27,379 bases of DNA, from positions 1 to 27,379 of the forward strand of contig JALUIX010000080.1 of assembly GCA_027057345.1 (NCBI GenBank), given 5' to 3'. Shown piece after piece: positions 13,564 to 22,710 of this stretch; the first letter of the stretch is position 1, and each line of letters starts with the position of its first letter. The notes under the pieces were generated by a model. That model worked only from the letters and a program-made list of their open reading frames with translations, was not told the DNA's origin and did not search any database. A program made the translations under genes and the position numbers. Origin of the DNA: S144-45 sp015494035. GTDB lineage: Bacteria > Pseudomonadota > Gammaproteobacteria > Xanthomonadales > Marinicellaceae.

Positions 13564-14676
13564 ATGAATAAAAACCTTTTTTATCGTTCTGTGCTTGCCA
13601 CCGCGCTACTCATTGGCTTGGCGCCGCTGGGTTCCAGCCAGGCGGCATCACGCAACCACATCGACATTGTGGGTTCCTCCACAGTTTACCCCTTTGCCAC
13701 TGTGGTGGCTGAAACATTCCACAATAAAACCGGCATGCGCACTCCTAAAGTTGAATCCACAGGTTCAGGCGGTGGCTTGAAACTGTTTTGCGCCGGGGCG
13801 GGCATCAATACCCCGGACATCACCAACGCGTCCCGACGCATCAAGAAAAGCGAATATGACCGCTGTCAGGCTAATGCTGTCAAGGGTATTATTGAAGTGC
13901 CTATCGGTTTTGACGGCATCGCCATCGCCAATGCCAAATCCGGCCCGGAGTTTGATCTCAGCAAACGGGATATTTATCTGGCATTGGCAAAACAAGTGCC
14001 CGGCAAGACGCCTGGTCAGTTAATTGACAATCCCTATACCCGCTGGAACCAGATCAACCCGGCTTTGCCCAACGAGAAAATCGAGGTACTGGGCCCGCCA
14101 CCCACCTCGGGCACCCGGGATGCTTTTGCGGAACTGGCGCTGGAAGGTGGCTGCAAGACCTTCAACTGGATCAGGAATTTGAAAACGGCCTCCAAGGCCG
14201 CAAAAAAATCCGGTGATCCGGCCAAAGCAAAAGCATTGAAAGCCAGGTATAAAAACATCTGTCACGCCATTCGTGAAGACGGCGCATACATCGAAGCCGG
14301 CGAAAACGACAACCTGATTGTGGAAAAACTGGGCAAAAACCCACATGCACTGGGCGTGTTTGGCTTCAGTTTTCTGGATCAGAACGCAGACAAGGTCAAA
14401 GGCGCGAAGGTCGAGGGTGTTCCGGTAACCTTTGAAAACATTGCCGATGGCAGTTACCCCATTTCCCGGCCACTGTTTTTCTATGTCAAAAAAGCCCACC
14501 TGGGCAAAATACCCGGCCTGGAAGGCTATATAAAGGAATTCACCAGCGAGGACGCCTGGGGTGATGAAGGCTATCTGACCGATAAAGGACTGATTCCCTT
14601 GCCTGAAGCACAACGCCAGGTGGTGGCCAGACAGGCCCGGGAAGCCGTTCCCATGAGCGCCCCTCCTGCTGACTAA
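13564..14676 (+). CDS. pstS: Phosphate ABC transporter substrate-binding protein PstS
   Basis: 370 residues from ATG 13564, with an AGAGGAAAA ribosome site. A signal peptide (NLFYRSVLATALLIGLAPLGSSQA) directs it to the periplasm. Phosphate-binding motifs of the family are present: IDIVGSSTVYPFATVVAE, the VESTGSGGGLKLFCAG loop and the LGPPPTSGTRDAFAELAL segment. Several Lys-rich insertions (KTASKAAKKSGDPAKAKALKARYK) are unlike short E. coli-type PstS. It captures orthophosphate and delivers it to PstCA. It is the first gene of the Pst/Pho cluster, driven by the Pho box just upstream. A stable hairpin follows, probably limiting read-through to pstC. Confidence 0.95.
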   Translation: MNKNLFYRSVLATALLIGLAPLGSSQAASRNHIDIVGSSTVYPFATVVAETFHNKTGMRTPKVESTGSGGGLKLFCAGAGINTPDITNASRRIKKSEYDRCQANAVKGIIEVPIGFDGIAIANAKSGPEFDLSKRDIYLALAKQVPGKTPGQLIDNPYTRWNQINPALPNEKIEVLGPPPTSGTRDAFAELALEGGCKTFNWIRNLKTASKAAKKSGDPAKAKALKARYKNICHAIREDGAYIEAGENDNLIVEKLGKNPHALGVFGFSFLDQNADKVKGAKVEGVPVTFENIADGSYPISRPLFFYVKKAHLGKIPGLEGYIKEFTSEDAWGDEGYLTDKGLIPLPEAQRQVVARQAREAVPMSAPPAD

Positions 14677-14711
14677 ACAGGCAGCACTTGCATACTGCGC
14701 TTGCATACTAA

Positions 14712-14741
14712 AGGTGGCTTGTGCTAAAGCACAAGTCACCT
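14712..14741 (+). terminator. Intercistronic hairpin between pstS and pstC
   Basis: AGGTGGCTTGTGC and GCACAAGTCACCT pair over 13 bp (one G-U) with a TAAA loop, followed by a T-rich stretch (TGCCTTTGTTTAT). The position after pstS fits an attenuator or mRNA-stabilising structure that would keep pstS expression above the membrane components. The 208-bp spacer 14677-14884 also holds a 10-bp direct repeat, CTTGCATACT (14688-14697 and 14700-14709), and a second small hairpin GCTTGC-TTC-GCAAGC (14821-14835). I see no gene in it. Confidence 0.65.
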
Positions 14742-14884
14742 GCCTTTGTTTATCAAGCAAGCTATCAATGCGACAACTCTGTTGTACCTCATTAAGGCAG
14801 CAACTGAGTACCTTGTGCAAGCTTGCTTCGCAAGCAGATTATTTCAACAAGAGCACCCTGTGTGATTAACCTTATAGGCACTCA

Positions 14885-16291
14885 ATGAACGTGACTTCTC
14901 TCCTGTTGGTATTGGTAAGCATAGCATTGCTGGGCTATTTTGGCGGCTACCGCAAGGCTCGGGCTTTGAGCAGCTCGGCCAAAACCCATTCCCGACCACA
15001 ATACCATGGGTATCTGGTGGCCCTATGGGCCTTGTTGCCCGCCTTGGCTGTGCTCATGGCCTGGACAATGAGTCAGGAGGCCATAATAACTCGGCTGGTC
15101 ATGTCCGAGCTGCCAGCCACGGCCCAGCACCAGTCTGCGGCTGAAAGAAGCCTGTTCATCAACCAGTTCAAAAACCTGGCACAAGCCAAAAAATCCGCTG
15201 TTGACGAAAGTGGTGTGTCCCTGCCTAATGAAGAAGACGACCCACTCACAAACCAGGCTGCCAACCGTTATCTTCACTGGCAGGAACGCAGCCAGGTGGC
15301 TCGCACATTGGCCGTAATCACACTGGCGGCACTGGCAATATGGTTAACACTCAGACGTTTGCGCGCTTCCTTCCAGGCACGAAACCGAGTGGAAAAAATC
15401 ATCCAGTTCATCATGATGTTATCTGCTTCCATCGCCATTTTAACGACGGTCGGCATTGTGTTTTCGGTCTTGTTTGAAGCCTTGCAGTTCTTTCGCCACG
15501 TACCCATCACCGAGTTCCTTTTCGGCACCCACTGGAACCCCCAAACTGCTATACGTGCCGACCAGGTGGGCGGCTCAGGCAGTTTTGGCGCCATTCCACT
15601 GTTCACTGGCACCTTGCTCATTTCACTCATTGCCTTGAGCGTGGCGGTTCCACTGGGCTTGTTTTCAGCCATTTACCTGGCAGAATACGCATCCCCGCGT
15701 GTGCGCGCCATTGCCAAGCCGGTTATGGAAATGCTGGCCGGCATTCCCACGGTGGTTTATGGTTTTTTTGCTGCCTTGACCGTGGCGCCGCTCATTCGGC
15801 AGACCGCCGAAAGCCTCGGCCTTTCTGCCTCCTCGGAAAGTACACTGGCTGCGGGATTGGTGATGGGCATCATGATCATCCCCTTTGTTTCCTCCCTGTC
15901 AGATGATGTGATTTCTGCGGTGCCTCAAATACTACGCGACGGCTCATACGCCATGGGGGCCACCAAAAGTGAAACCATCAAGCAAGTGATCATACCCGCC
16001 GCCTTGCCAGGTATTGTCGGGGGCGTGTTGCTGGCTGCCTCCCGGGCCATTGGAGAAACCATGATTGTGGTCATGGCCGCAGGCCTGGCAGCCAACCTGA
16101 CGGCCAATCCGCTGGATTCAGTCACTACCGTAACCACCCAGATTGTGACACTGCTGACCGGCGATCAGGAGTTTGACAGTCCCAAGACCCTAGCGGCATT
16201 TGCTCTTGGGCTGGGCTTGTTTGTGGTGACACTGGGCTTGAACATCATTTCCCTCTATGTGGTCCGCAAATACCGGGAACAATACGAGTAA
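14885..16291 (+). CDS. pstC: Phosphate ABC transporter permease PstC
   Basis: 468 residues. The C-terminal permease domain (about 165-468) has six predicted helices and the EAA-type cytoplasmic loop (DGSYAMGATKSETIKQVIIPAALPGIVGG). It also has IYLAEYASPRVRAIAKPVMEMLAGIPTVVYGFFA, typical of PstC. An N-terminal extension of about 150 residues contains two further hydrophobic segments around a hydrophilic Gln/Ala-rich loop (about 70-130). This resembles the long PstC form found in pseudomonads rather than the short E. coli form. It forms the membrane channel with PstA. pstA follows after 4 bp. Confidence 0.93.
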   Translation: MNVTSLLLVLVSIALLGYFGGYRKARALSSSAKTHSRPQYHGYLVALWALLPALAVLMAWTMSQEAIITRLVMSELPATAQHQSAAERSLFINQFKNLAQAKKSAVDESGVSLPNEEDDPLTNQAANRYLHWQERSQVARTLAVITLAALAIWLTLRRLRASFQARNRVEKIIQFIMMLSASIAILTTVGIVFSVLFEALQFFRHVPITEFLFGTHWNPQTAIRADQVGGSGSFGAIPLFTGTLLISLIALSVAVPLGLFSAIYLAEYASPRVRAIAKPVMEMLAGIPTVVYGFFAALTVAPLIRQTAESLGLSASSESTLAAGLVMGIMIIPFVSSLSDDVISAVPQILRDGSYAMGATKSETIKQVIIPAALPGIVGGVLLAASRAIGETMIVVMAAGLAANLTANPLDSVTTVTTQIVTLLTGDQEFDSPKTLAAFALGLGLFVVTLGLNIISLYVVRKYREQYE

Positions 16292-16295
16292 GACT

Positions 16296-17573
16296 ATGAA
16301 TCACACAGAAAAAATTCAGCACAGCCTCAAGAAACGCCATGCGCGGGAAAAACGCTTCCGTTTATATGGTCTTCTGTCGGTCAGTATCAGCATTCTTTTC
16401 CTGCTCAGCCTCCTTGGTGATATTGGTTTCAAAGGCATGCCAGCTTTCTGGCAAACCAAAGTCAAACTGGACATTCACCTGGATCCCGAGCGACTGGGAC
16501 TGGGGCCAAATCCGGATCAGGACGATCTGTTTCAGGCCAATTACCAGCGTTTGATTGCCGACACCCTGACGCGCATGTTCCCGGATGCCAAAACGCGTCA
16601 GCAGCGACGCGCCTTGAAAAACCTGGTGAGCAAATCCGCCGCTTATGAACTACGGGATGCTGTCATAGCCAATCCGCAACTGTTGGGACAAACACGGCCT
16701 TTCTGGTTTCTGGCCAAAGACGATGTCGATGTTTACATGAAAGGCAGAATTGATCGTAACTTGCCGGAAAGCCAAAGACGCATCAAGGACTATCAACTGG
16801 CCTGGATTGACACCCTGAAATCCCAGGGGCGTCTCAAACAGGGTTTCAATACCACGTTCTTCACCAACAGCGACTCACGCGAGCCGGAACAGGCCGGCAT
16901 ACGCGGAGCCTTTACGGGTTCCATGCTGACCATGCTGGTGACCTTGTCACTGGCCTTCCCCATCGGTGTGCTGGCCGCATTGTATCTGGAAGAATTCGCG
17001 CCGCAAAACAACCGCTGGGTTGACCTGATCGAAATCAATATCAACAACCTGGCAGCGGTACCCTCCATTGTTTTCGGTCTGCTGGGACTGGCGGTGTTCA
17101 TTGGCTTCTTTGGTGTGCCTCGCTCCGCGCCACTGGCCGGTGGCCTGGTGCTCACCCTGATGACACTGCCCACCATTATCATTACCAGCCGGGCTGCCAT
17201 TAAAGCCGTGCCGAACTCCATTCGCGAGGCTGCGCTGGCTTTGGGCGCCTCCAAAACCCAGGTGGCCTTTGGTCACGTGTTGCCGTTGTCTTTACCGGGC
17301 ATCCTCACGGGCACCATTATCGGCATGGCGCAAGCCCTGGGTGAAACCGCGCCCTTGTTACTTATTGGCATGGTGGCCTTTGTGGCTGATGTGCCGCACA
17401 GCATTTTCGACCCGTCCACGGCCTTGCCGGTGCAAATCTATTTGTGGGCTGACAGCCCCGAACGCGCCTTTGTGGAACGCACCTCCGCAGCGATTATTGT
17501 ATTATTGCTGTTTCTGATGGCCATGAACGCACTGGCAGTGTTTATGCGTAAAAAATTCGAAAACAAATGGTGA
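16296..17573 (+). CDS. pstA: Phosphate ABC transporter permease PstA (DUF3333 type)
   Basis: 425 residues from ATG 16296; an in-frame upstream extension overlaps pstC and is not needed. After the first membrane helix (about 24-44) there is a periplasmic insertion of roughly 160 residues (KVKLDIHLDPERLGLGPNPD to TNSDSREPEQAGI) corresponding to DUF3333. The standard permease domain follows, with FPIGVLAALYLEEFAPQN, NLAAVPSIVFGLLGLAVF and the EAA loop SIREAALALGASKTQVAFGHVLPLSLPGILTG. It pairs with PstC to pass phosphate through the inner membrane. The long PstC and the DUF3333 PstA occur together here, suggesting their extra periplasmic parts interact (inference). Confidence 0.93.
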   Translation: MNHTEKIQHSLKKRHAREKRFRLYGLLSVSISILFLLSLLGDIGFKGMPAFWQTKVKLDIHLDPERLGLGPNPDQDDLFQANYQRLIADTLTRMFPDAKTRQQRRALKNLVSKSAAYELRDAVIANPQLLGQTRPFWFLAKDDVDVYMKGRIDRNLPESQRRIKDYQLAWIDTLKSQGRLKQGFNTTFFTNSDSREPEQAGIRGAFTGSMLTMLVTLSLAFPIGVLAALYLEEFAPQNNRWVDLIEININNLAAVPSIVFGLLGLAVFIGFFGVPRSAPLAGGLVLTLMTLPTIIITSRAAIKAVPNSIREAALALGASKTQVAFGHVLPLSLPGILTGTIIGMAQALGETAPLLLIGMVAFVADVPHSIFDPSTALPVQIYLWADSPERAFVERTSAAIIVLLLFLMAMNALAVFMRKKFENKW

Positions 17574-17577
17574 TCGC

Positions 17578-18471
17578 ATGACTCTGGACAAAACGGCTTT
17601 GGTCGTCGATAACAACAACAACAGCACCGAAGTTAATCTGACGGGCTCCGCCAGCGACACGGCCGATATGCTCGACATGACCATCGGTGAGACCGTCGGC
17701 AAGGCCCTGCTTGAAGACGCCAAGCTCAACGTCCGTCATGCCAATGTGTTTTATGGCGACAAACAGGCTATTCACGACATCAGTCTTGATATTGGCAAAA
17801 ATGAAGTGCTGGCCATGATTGGCCCGTCGGGTTGTGGCAAATCCACCTTCTTACGTTGCCTTAATCGCATGAATGACACCATACCGATATGTCGGGTGGA
17901 AGGATCATTCCTGCTGGATGGGGAAGATATTTACGACCGTCGGCAGGACCCTGTCCTGCTGCGTTCTCGCGTCGGCATGGTGTTTCAGAAGCCCAACCCT
18001 TTTCCCAAGTCCATTTACGATAATGTGGCCTATGGCGTGCGCCTGCATGGGCTGGCCAAAAACCGCGCTGAACTGGACGAAATTGTGGAAAAAAGCCTGC
18101 GCCGGGCCGGCCTGTTTAACGAAGTCAAGGATGATCTCCACAAGCCGGGTACCGGGCTTTCAGGGGGGCAGCAGCAGCGTTTGTGCATTGCGCGAACCAT
18201 TGCCATAGACCCGGAGGTCATACTCATGGATGAGCCCACTTCGGCCCTTGACCCCATCGCCACCGCCCTGATCGAAGAGCTGATCACCGAACTGAGTGAA
18301 AAATACACCATTGCCATTGTTACACATTCCATGCAGCAGGCCGCACGCGTCTCCAACCGCACGGCCTATTTCCACATGGGAAAACTGGTGGAAGTCAATG
18401 ACACTGACTCGGTATTCACAACACCGCAACACCCCTTGACCGAAAACTATATCACCGGCCGATTCGGCTAG
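17578..18471 (+). CDS. pstB: Phosphate ABC transporter ATPase PstB
   Basis: 297 residues. Walker A is GPSGCGKST (82-90), the Q-loop and PstB-specific block is MVFQKPNPFPKSIYDNVAYG (134-153), the signature is LSGGQQQR (194-201) and Walker B is VILMDEP (214-220); the switch His is in IVTHSMQQAARVSNR. It energises PstCA. The first ~45 residues (with a run of Asn around 12-15) are extra compared with E. coli PstB (257 residues) and look disordered. An alternative start at the Met around residue 31 or 34 would give a more standard length. It lies 4 bp after pstA and 8 bp before phoU. Confidence 0.95.
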   Translation: MTLDKTALVVDNNNNSTEVNLTGSASDTADMLDMTIGETVGKALLEDAKLNVRHANVFYGDKQAIHDISLDIGKNEVLAMIGPSGCGKSTFLRCLNRMNDTIPICRVEGSFLLDGEDIYDRRQDPVLLRSRVGMVFQKPNPFPKSIYDNVAYGVRLHGLAKNRAELDEIVEKSLRRAGLFNEVKDDLHKPGTGLSGGQQQRLCIARTIAIDPEVILMDEPTSALDPIATALIEELITELSEKYTIAIVTHSMQQAARVSNRTAYFHMGKLVEVNDTDSVFTTPQHPLTENYITGRFG

Positions 18472-18479
18472 GAGCACAC

Positions 18480-19229
18480 ATGGAACTGGGACAGCACATT
18501 TCACAGCGTTATAACCAGGAATTGGAAAACATACGCAATCAAGTACTGAAAATGGGTGGCTTGGTGGAGCAACAATCCATCAACGCCGTCAAGGCCCTGC
18601 TCAATCACGACCCGGAACTGGCCAGGGAAGTGGCCAGCCGCGATGATGAAGTCAACAGCATGGAAGTTGCCATTGATGAAGAGTGCACCCGTGTGATTGC
18701 CAAACGTCAGCCGGCTGCCAGTGACTTGCGCCTGGTGGTAGCGGTGATCAAAACCATCACCGATCTGGAACGCATTGGCGACGAAGCGCAGAAAATTGCC
18801 CTGTATGCGCAAAAACTGTCCCTGCGTGATACCGTTAATGACATGCATTCGGAACTGGCTCATCTGAGCCGGCGAGTGCTGGACACCCTGCGCGACTCCT
18901 TGCATGCGTTTGCCCGACTGGATGCCAATCAGGCGGTGGAAACGCTGGGCCAGGACAAACACATTGACAAGGAATTCGAGAACCTTTCCCGTCTGTTAAT
19001 CACTCACATGATGGAAGATCCGCGCCGCATCAAAAGCGCCCTGCGCGTCAACTGGTGCGCGCGCTCGCTGGAACGCATCGGCGACCATGCCCAGAACCTG
19101 TGCGAATACGTGATTTACCTGGTCAAGGGAAAGGACGTGCGGCACAAATCCCTGGAACACATCCGGGCCAAACATTTTCCCATGGATGATGAGGAAACCC
19201 CTTTCGTGACACCAAAACTGGCGGATTAA
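18480..19229 (+). CDS. phoU: Phosphate signalling protein PhoU
   Basis: 249 residues folding as two similar three-helix bundles. The metal-binding type motifs are present twice: DDEVNSMEVAIDEECTRVIAKRQPAASDLRLVVAVIKTITDLERIGDEA in the first half and DKHIDKEFENL with RVNWCARSLERIGDHAQNLCEYVIY in the second. PhoU links the Pst transporter to the PhoR kinase and keeps the Pho regulon off when phosphate is plentiful. AGGAG precedes the ATG. It sits between pstB and phoB with spacers of 8 and 3 bp, consistent with one transcript. Confidence 0.96.
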   Translation: MELGQHISQRYNQELENIRNQVLKMGGLVEQQSINAVKALLNHDPELAREVASRDDEVNSMEVAIDEECTRVIAKRQPAASDLRLVVAVIKTITDLERIGDEAQKIALYAQKLSLRDTVNDMHSELAHLSRRVLDTLRDSLHAFARLDANQAVETLGQDKHIDKEFENLSRLLITHMMEDPRRIKSALRVNWCARSLERIGDHAQNLCEYVIYLVKGKDVRHKSLEHIRAKHFPMDDEETPFVTPKLAD

Positions 19230-19232
19230 GGC

Positions 19233-19949
19233 ATGGCTCAATTGCTGCTGATAGAAGATGACCACGCCATTGCGCGCATGCTGCAGACATTTCTTTCGGC
19301 ACAGGGATATCAGGTGCGGCATTGCGAAGACGCCACAAGCGGTTTGATCAGCCTGCACGACAACCCACCTGACCTGTTGATTCTGGACTGGATGTTGCCT
19401 GATCGCAGCGGGCCAAAACTTATTCGCCAGTTGCGCGGCGGGGAGATTTTCAGGGATTTGCCCATTTTGATGCTAACCGCCAGGGCCGAAGAAGAAAACA
19501 AGATCGCCGGGCTGGAAGCCGGAGCCGATGATTACCTGACAAAACCGGTATCAGTCAAGGAACTGCGGGCACGTGTACGCGCACTTTTGCGGCGTTCCCA
19601 ACGCCTGGCACCAGATAATCGCCTGCATCTGGGCCGTCTGATACTGGACCCTGAGGCACGCACAGTGCTGGCCAATGGTGAGCCCATGGCTATCAGCGGC
19701 AAGGAGTTCGAACTACTGCAAGTCTTTCTGCAAAAGCCCGATCGAATTTTCAGTCGCGCACAACTGCTTGACCGCTTATGGGGCCATGGCAGCTATGTGG
19801 AGGAACGCACCGTGGATGTGCACATCATGCGTTTGCGAAAGCTGCTTAAACAGCATGGGCTTTCTGCGGCCCTGAAAACCGTTAGGGGAATGGGCTACCG
19901 CCTGGAAAGAAGCGCGCTGATGCCGCACGATTCCATCGCAAATCCATGA
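19233..19949 (+). CDS. phoB: Phosphate response regulator PhoB
   Basis: A 238-residue OmpR/PhoB-type regulator. The receiver has acidic residues E8, D9, D10, phospho-acceptor D52 in LLILDWMLPDRSG, T82 and K104 in YLTKP. The winged-helix output domain (about 130-228) contains ISGKEFELLQVFLQKPDRIFSR, QLLDRLWGHGSYVEERTVDVHIMRLRKLL and TVRGMGYRL. It is expected to bind the two Pho boxes in this window. The last about 11 residues beyond RGMGYRLE are extra. The stop overlaps the phoR start by 4 bp (ATGA). Confidence 0.95.
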   Translation: MAQLLLIEDDHAIARMLQTFLSAQGYQVRHCEDATSGLISLHDNPPDLLILDWMLPDRSGPKLIRQLRGGEIFRDLPILMLTARAEEENKIAGLEAGADDYLTKPVSVKELRARVRALLRRSQRLAPDNRLHLGRLILDPEARTVLANGEPMAISGKEFELLQVFLQKPDRIFSRAQLLDRLWGHGSYVEERTVDVHIMRLRKLLKQHGLSAALKTVRGMGYRLERSALMPHDSIANP

Positions 19950-21319
19950 GCGATTACCTCGGCCAAGAAATCTGGCGCGTGCTGCTGGCCGTGTTCCTGG
20001 GTGTCCTCGGCGGTCTACTCAGTGGCCAATGGTTATTGAGCTTCACCTTCGCCCTGCTTGGATACCTGATCTGGTTCTGGTATCGCTTGTGGCAGATCAA
20101 TCAGTGGTTGCTTAACGGAGCCAAGGCTGAAGAGGCGCCGGAGTGTCATGGGATTCTGGCGCAACTGGTGTACCGCTTCCAGCGTTTGCAACGCAAAAGT
20201 GCCATGCGCAAGCAACGTTTGCAAACCCTGGTGACACGTTTACAGGGCATTATTGCCAATTTGCCCTATGCGACGGTGGTTCTTAACGGCCAAAACGAAA
20301 TCCAATGGTTTAACCCCAGGGCCATAACGACTTTGCAACTGAATCCGCACACCGACCCGGGTCAACGACTGGACAACCTGGTGCGATTACCTGAGTTCCA
20401 GGCCTTTCTCGATCAAGCCCCCCAAACAATGTCTTCTGAATCAGATCCCGCTCCCGAACTGGTTCTGGAAAGCCCTTTTGGTCAACAGGATTTTCTGGCC
20501 GTACAGCTGGTACCCATTGAGCAGGACTTGCGCTTGTTAATCGCACGCAACGTCACCGATCAATTGCAATCACAGAAAATACGACGTAATTTTGTGGCCA
20601 ATGCCTCGCACGAATTGCGATCACCACTCACTGTCATTGCCGGATATCTTGAAATGTTGCAGGAAGATCCCGCCATGCCCCAACAGGCACAGGAAATGAT
20701 TCATGTCGCTTTCAAACAAGCCCAACGCATGCAGGGACTGGTGGAAGACCTGCTCATGATTTCCCGCCTTGAAAGCTCCAGCATTGATGACCAGGATCGA
20801 CAACTTATTCCGGTCGCCCAGTGCGTAGAAGAAATCATCACCACCCTGAGCAAGAACCATAAAGGCACCTGCAGCATTGAATCCAGTCTCGATAAGCAGC
20901 TGTGCCTTAAAGGCCGGGAAACGGAAATTGCCAGTGTGATCCAGAATCTAATCGGCAATGCGCTACGCCATAACCCGGATGGCACCACAGTGACGGTGAC
21001 TTGGACTGCCTTGCGCACAGGTGAAGCTCGTTTAATTGTGGCAGATAACGGGCGCGGTATAGACACCAAACACTTGCCACACCTCACAGAGCGTTTTTAC
21101 CGGGTCGACAAGGGTCGTTCGAAAAAACACGGGGGCACAGGCCTGGGGCTGGCGATTGTGCAACACGTGGCACAACGGCATCAGGCGCGTCTGGACATTC
21201 ACAGTGAAAAAGGCATCGGCAGTGAATTCCGCATCACCTTTCCAGCCAATCTCGTGGCTGCCTGTCCGGCGCAGGATGACAATACTGTCGATGCTGGCGT
21301 CATAAATCCGTCACATTGA
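19946..21319 (+). CDS. phoR: Phosphate regulon sensor kinase PhoR
   Basis: 457 residues. Two closely spaced hydrophobic helices at the N-terminus (about 10-47) have almost no periplasmic loop, as in PhoR of other proteobacteria. A PAS-like domain follows (about 98-205, IIANLPYATVVLNGQNEIQWFNPRA). The dimerisation domain has the phospho-acceptor H222 in NFVANASHELRSPLTV, and the ATPase has QNLIGNALRHNP, VADNGRGID and KHGGTGLGLAIVQHVAQRH. It partners PhoB and is controlled through PhoU/Pst rather than by direct periplasmic sensing. The last codons overlap a Pho box that serves the downstream porin. Confidence 0.95.
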   Translation: MSDYLGQEIWRVLLAVFLGVLGGLLSGQWLLSFTFALLGYLIWFWYRLWQINQWLLNGAKAEEAPECHGILAQLVYRFQRLQRKSAMRKQRLQTLVTRLQGIIANLPYATVVLNGQNEIQWFNPRAITTLQLNPHTDPGQRLDNLVRLPEFQAFLDQAPQTMSSESDPAPELVLESPFGQQDFLAVQLVPIEQDLRLLIARNVTDQLQSQKIRRNFVANASHELRSPLTVIAGYLEMLQEDPAMPQQAQEMIHVAFKQAQRMQGLVEDLLMISRLESSSIDDQDRQLIPVAQCVEEIITTLSKNHKGTCSIESSLDKQLCLKGRETEIASVIQNLIGNALRHNPDGTTVTVTWTALRTGEARLIVADNGRGIDTKHLPHLTERFYRVDKGRSKKHGGTGLGLAIVQHVAQRHQARLDIHSEKGIGSEFRITFPANLVAACPAQDDNTVDAGVINPSH

Positions 21320-21330
21320 AGACCTAAACT
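21297..21330 (+). promoter_or_regulatory. Predicted Pho box and -10 for the porin gene, inside the end of phoR
   Basis: 21297-21314 reads GCGTCAT-AAAT-CCGTCAC, two PhoB-like half-sites with the standard 4-bp spacer and one or two differences each from CTGTCAT. TAAACT (21325-21330) follows after 10 bp, exactly the arrangement of the pstS promoter. The predicted start near 21337 gives a leader of about 60 bp to the porin ATG. Confidence 0.72.
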
Positions 21331-21396
21331 GCGCCGGAGCGTTTATTGAGACCACAGCATCCACCTTAACCCTTCACCGATTCAGGGAGAGCCACG

Positions 21397-22710
21397 ATGA
21401 AAATGAACTTACCCCTTTCTGCCGGATTTCATGCCACAAGAAACACGCGTGGACTACTGGGACTGGCCATTGCTGCGTGCCTGGCCAATGCCACGCCAGC
21501 GTTTGCGGATCAGCGCAATGAGGAAATCCGTCTGCTGAAAGCGCAACTGGCCCAGCTAAGCGCGCGGCTGGAAAAGCTGGAACAGGCCTCTGCCAGCAAC
21601 AAAAAACAACCGGAAAATGCCCCGGAAACACACAAAGCTCAGCCACTGGCCAAGGCCAAAGGCCAGCATGATAAGCCAAACGCCTTACAACACCCAGACT
21701 TTAAACACTGGCCTCACCGAATCGCTTTTAATGCCGATTTGCGTTACCGCCAGGAATACATTGACGAAAAAGGCAAGGACACCCGCTTTCGCCACCGCAT
21801 CCGTTTCCGCACCGGCATGAAAATGAACCTGACACCCGATATCTTGCTGGGTTTTCAACTGGCCAGCGGCGACGACAACCCGGTTTCCAATAATGTCACG
21901 CTGGATCATGCGTTTTCCAACAAGGACATTCGCCTCAACAAGGCCTATGCAAAATGGAAATTCAGCCCACGACTGTCCGGCGAATTTGGCAAATTCAGCA
22001 ACCCCTTTGACCGCCCCAACAAAACCCCGCTGGTGTGGGATAACGACCTGATTCCCGAAGGCGCCGCCCTGACTTTTGCCCCCGGCGGCTTTGAAGCGGT
22101 GTTGGGCTGGTTCTCGGTGGAAGAAAGAAAGGCCGACAAAGACACCCAACTGTGGGGAGCGCAGCTGCGAAAATCCTTCACCCTGGCCGGTGGCAACCGT
22201 TTGAAGCTGGCCGCCAGTTACTACGATTACCTTCATCTGCAAGGGTTTGCGCCGCTTTACGATGGCAAAAGCCGCGGCAACCTGCTGGATGCCAATGGCG
22301 CTTATCTCAGCGATTACAATGAGTTTGAGCTGTTTGGTGAATACCATACCCGCGTCGGTCAATGGCCGCTGCTGGTGTTTGCCGATTACACGCAAAACAC
22401 CGCCGCTGAAACGGATCAGGACACTGCCTGGACGGCCGGCGCGCAATTGGGCAAGGCGAAAAAGCCTGGCACCTGGCAGTTCAGCCTGGCCTGGCTGAGT
22501 ACAGATGCCGAAAGCGTGGTTGGCCTGTTTAATGATTCGGATTTTGCCGGTGGCAATGTCAATGCCAAAGGCGCACTGTTCAAGTTCAAATACGCCATCA
22601 ACGCCAAAACCTATGCAGGCCTGGCCTATATTGATTCGCAAAAAAACAAGGACAGCGCCAGCGCAGTGGATTACGATCGCCTGCAGGTGGATGTGGGCTG
22701 GAAGTTCTAA
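21397..22710 (+). CDS. Outer-membrane porin, putative phosphate-regulated
   Basis: 437 residues. A signal peptide (GLLGLAIAACLANATPAFA) is followed by a short coiled coil (about 40-68, RLLKAQLAQLSARLEKLEQ) and a Lys/Gln/Pro-rich linker to about 105. Alternating beta-strands then run to the end, finishing in VDVGWKF with the terminal Phe typical of outer-membrane barrels. The pattern fits the putative porin family in which an N-terminal coiled coil precedes the barrel; it is analogous in position to OprP/OprO-type channels but I cannot show direct homology. It follows phoR by 77 bp and has its own Pho-type promoter, so a role in phosphate (or anion) uptake through the outer membrane is likely. 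GGGAGAG precedes the ATG. Confidence 0.82.
   Translation: MKMNLPLSAGFHATRNTRGLLGLAIAACLANATPAFADQRNEEIRLLKAQLAQLSARLEKLEQASASNKKQPENAPETHKAQPLAKAKGQHDKPNALQHPDFKHWPHRIAFNADLRYRQEYIDEKGKDTRFRHRIRFRTGMKMNLTPDILLGFQLASGDDNPVSNNVTLDHAFSNKDIRLNKAYAKWKFSPRLSGEFGKFSNPFDRPNKTPLVWDNDLIPEGAALTFAPGGFEAVLGWFSVEERKADKDTQLWGAQLRKSFTLAGGNRLKLAASYYDYLHLQGFAPLYDGKSRGNLLDANGAYLSDYNEFELFGEYHTRVGQWPLLVFADYTQNTAAETDQDTAWTAGAQLGKAKKPGTWQFSLAWLSTDAESVVGLFNDSDFAGGNVNAKGALFKFKYAINAKTYAGLAYIDSQKNKDSASAVDYDRLQVDVGWKF

Noticed and set aside
14020..14820. 266-codon minus-strand frame over the end of pstS
   Set aside because: Shadow frame opposite a clear PstS; the sequence has no family features.
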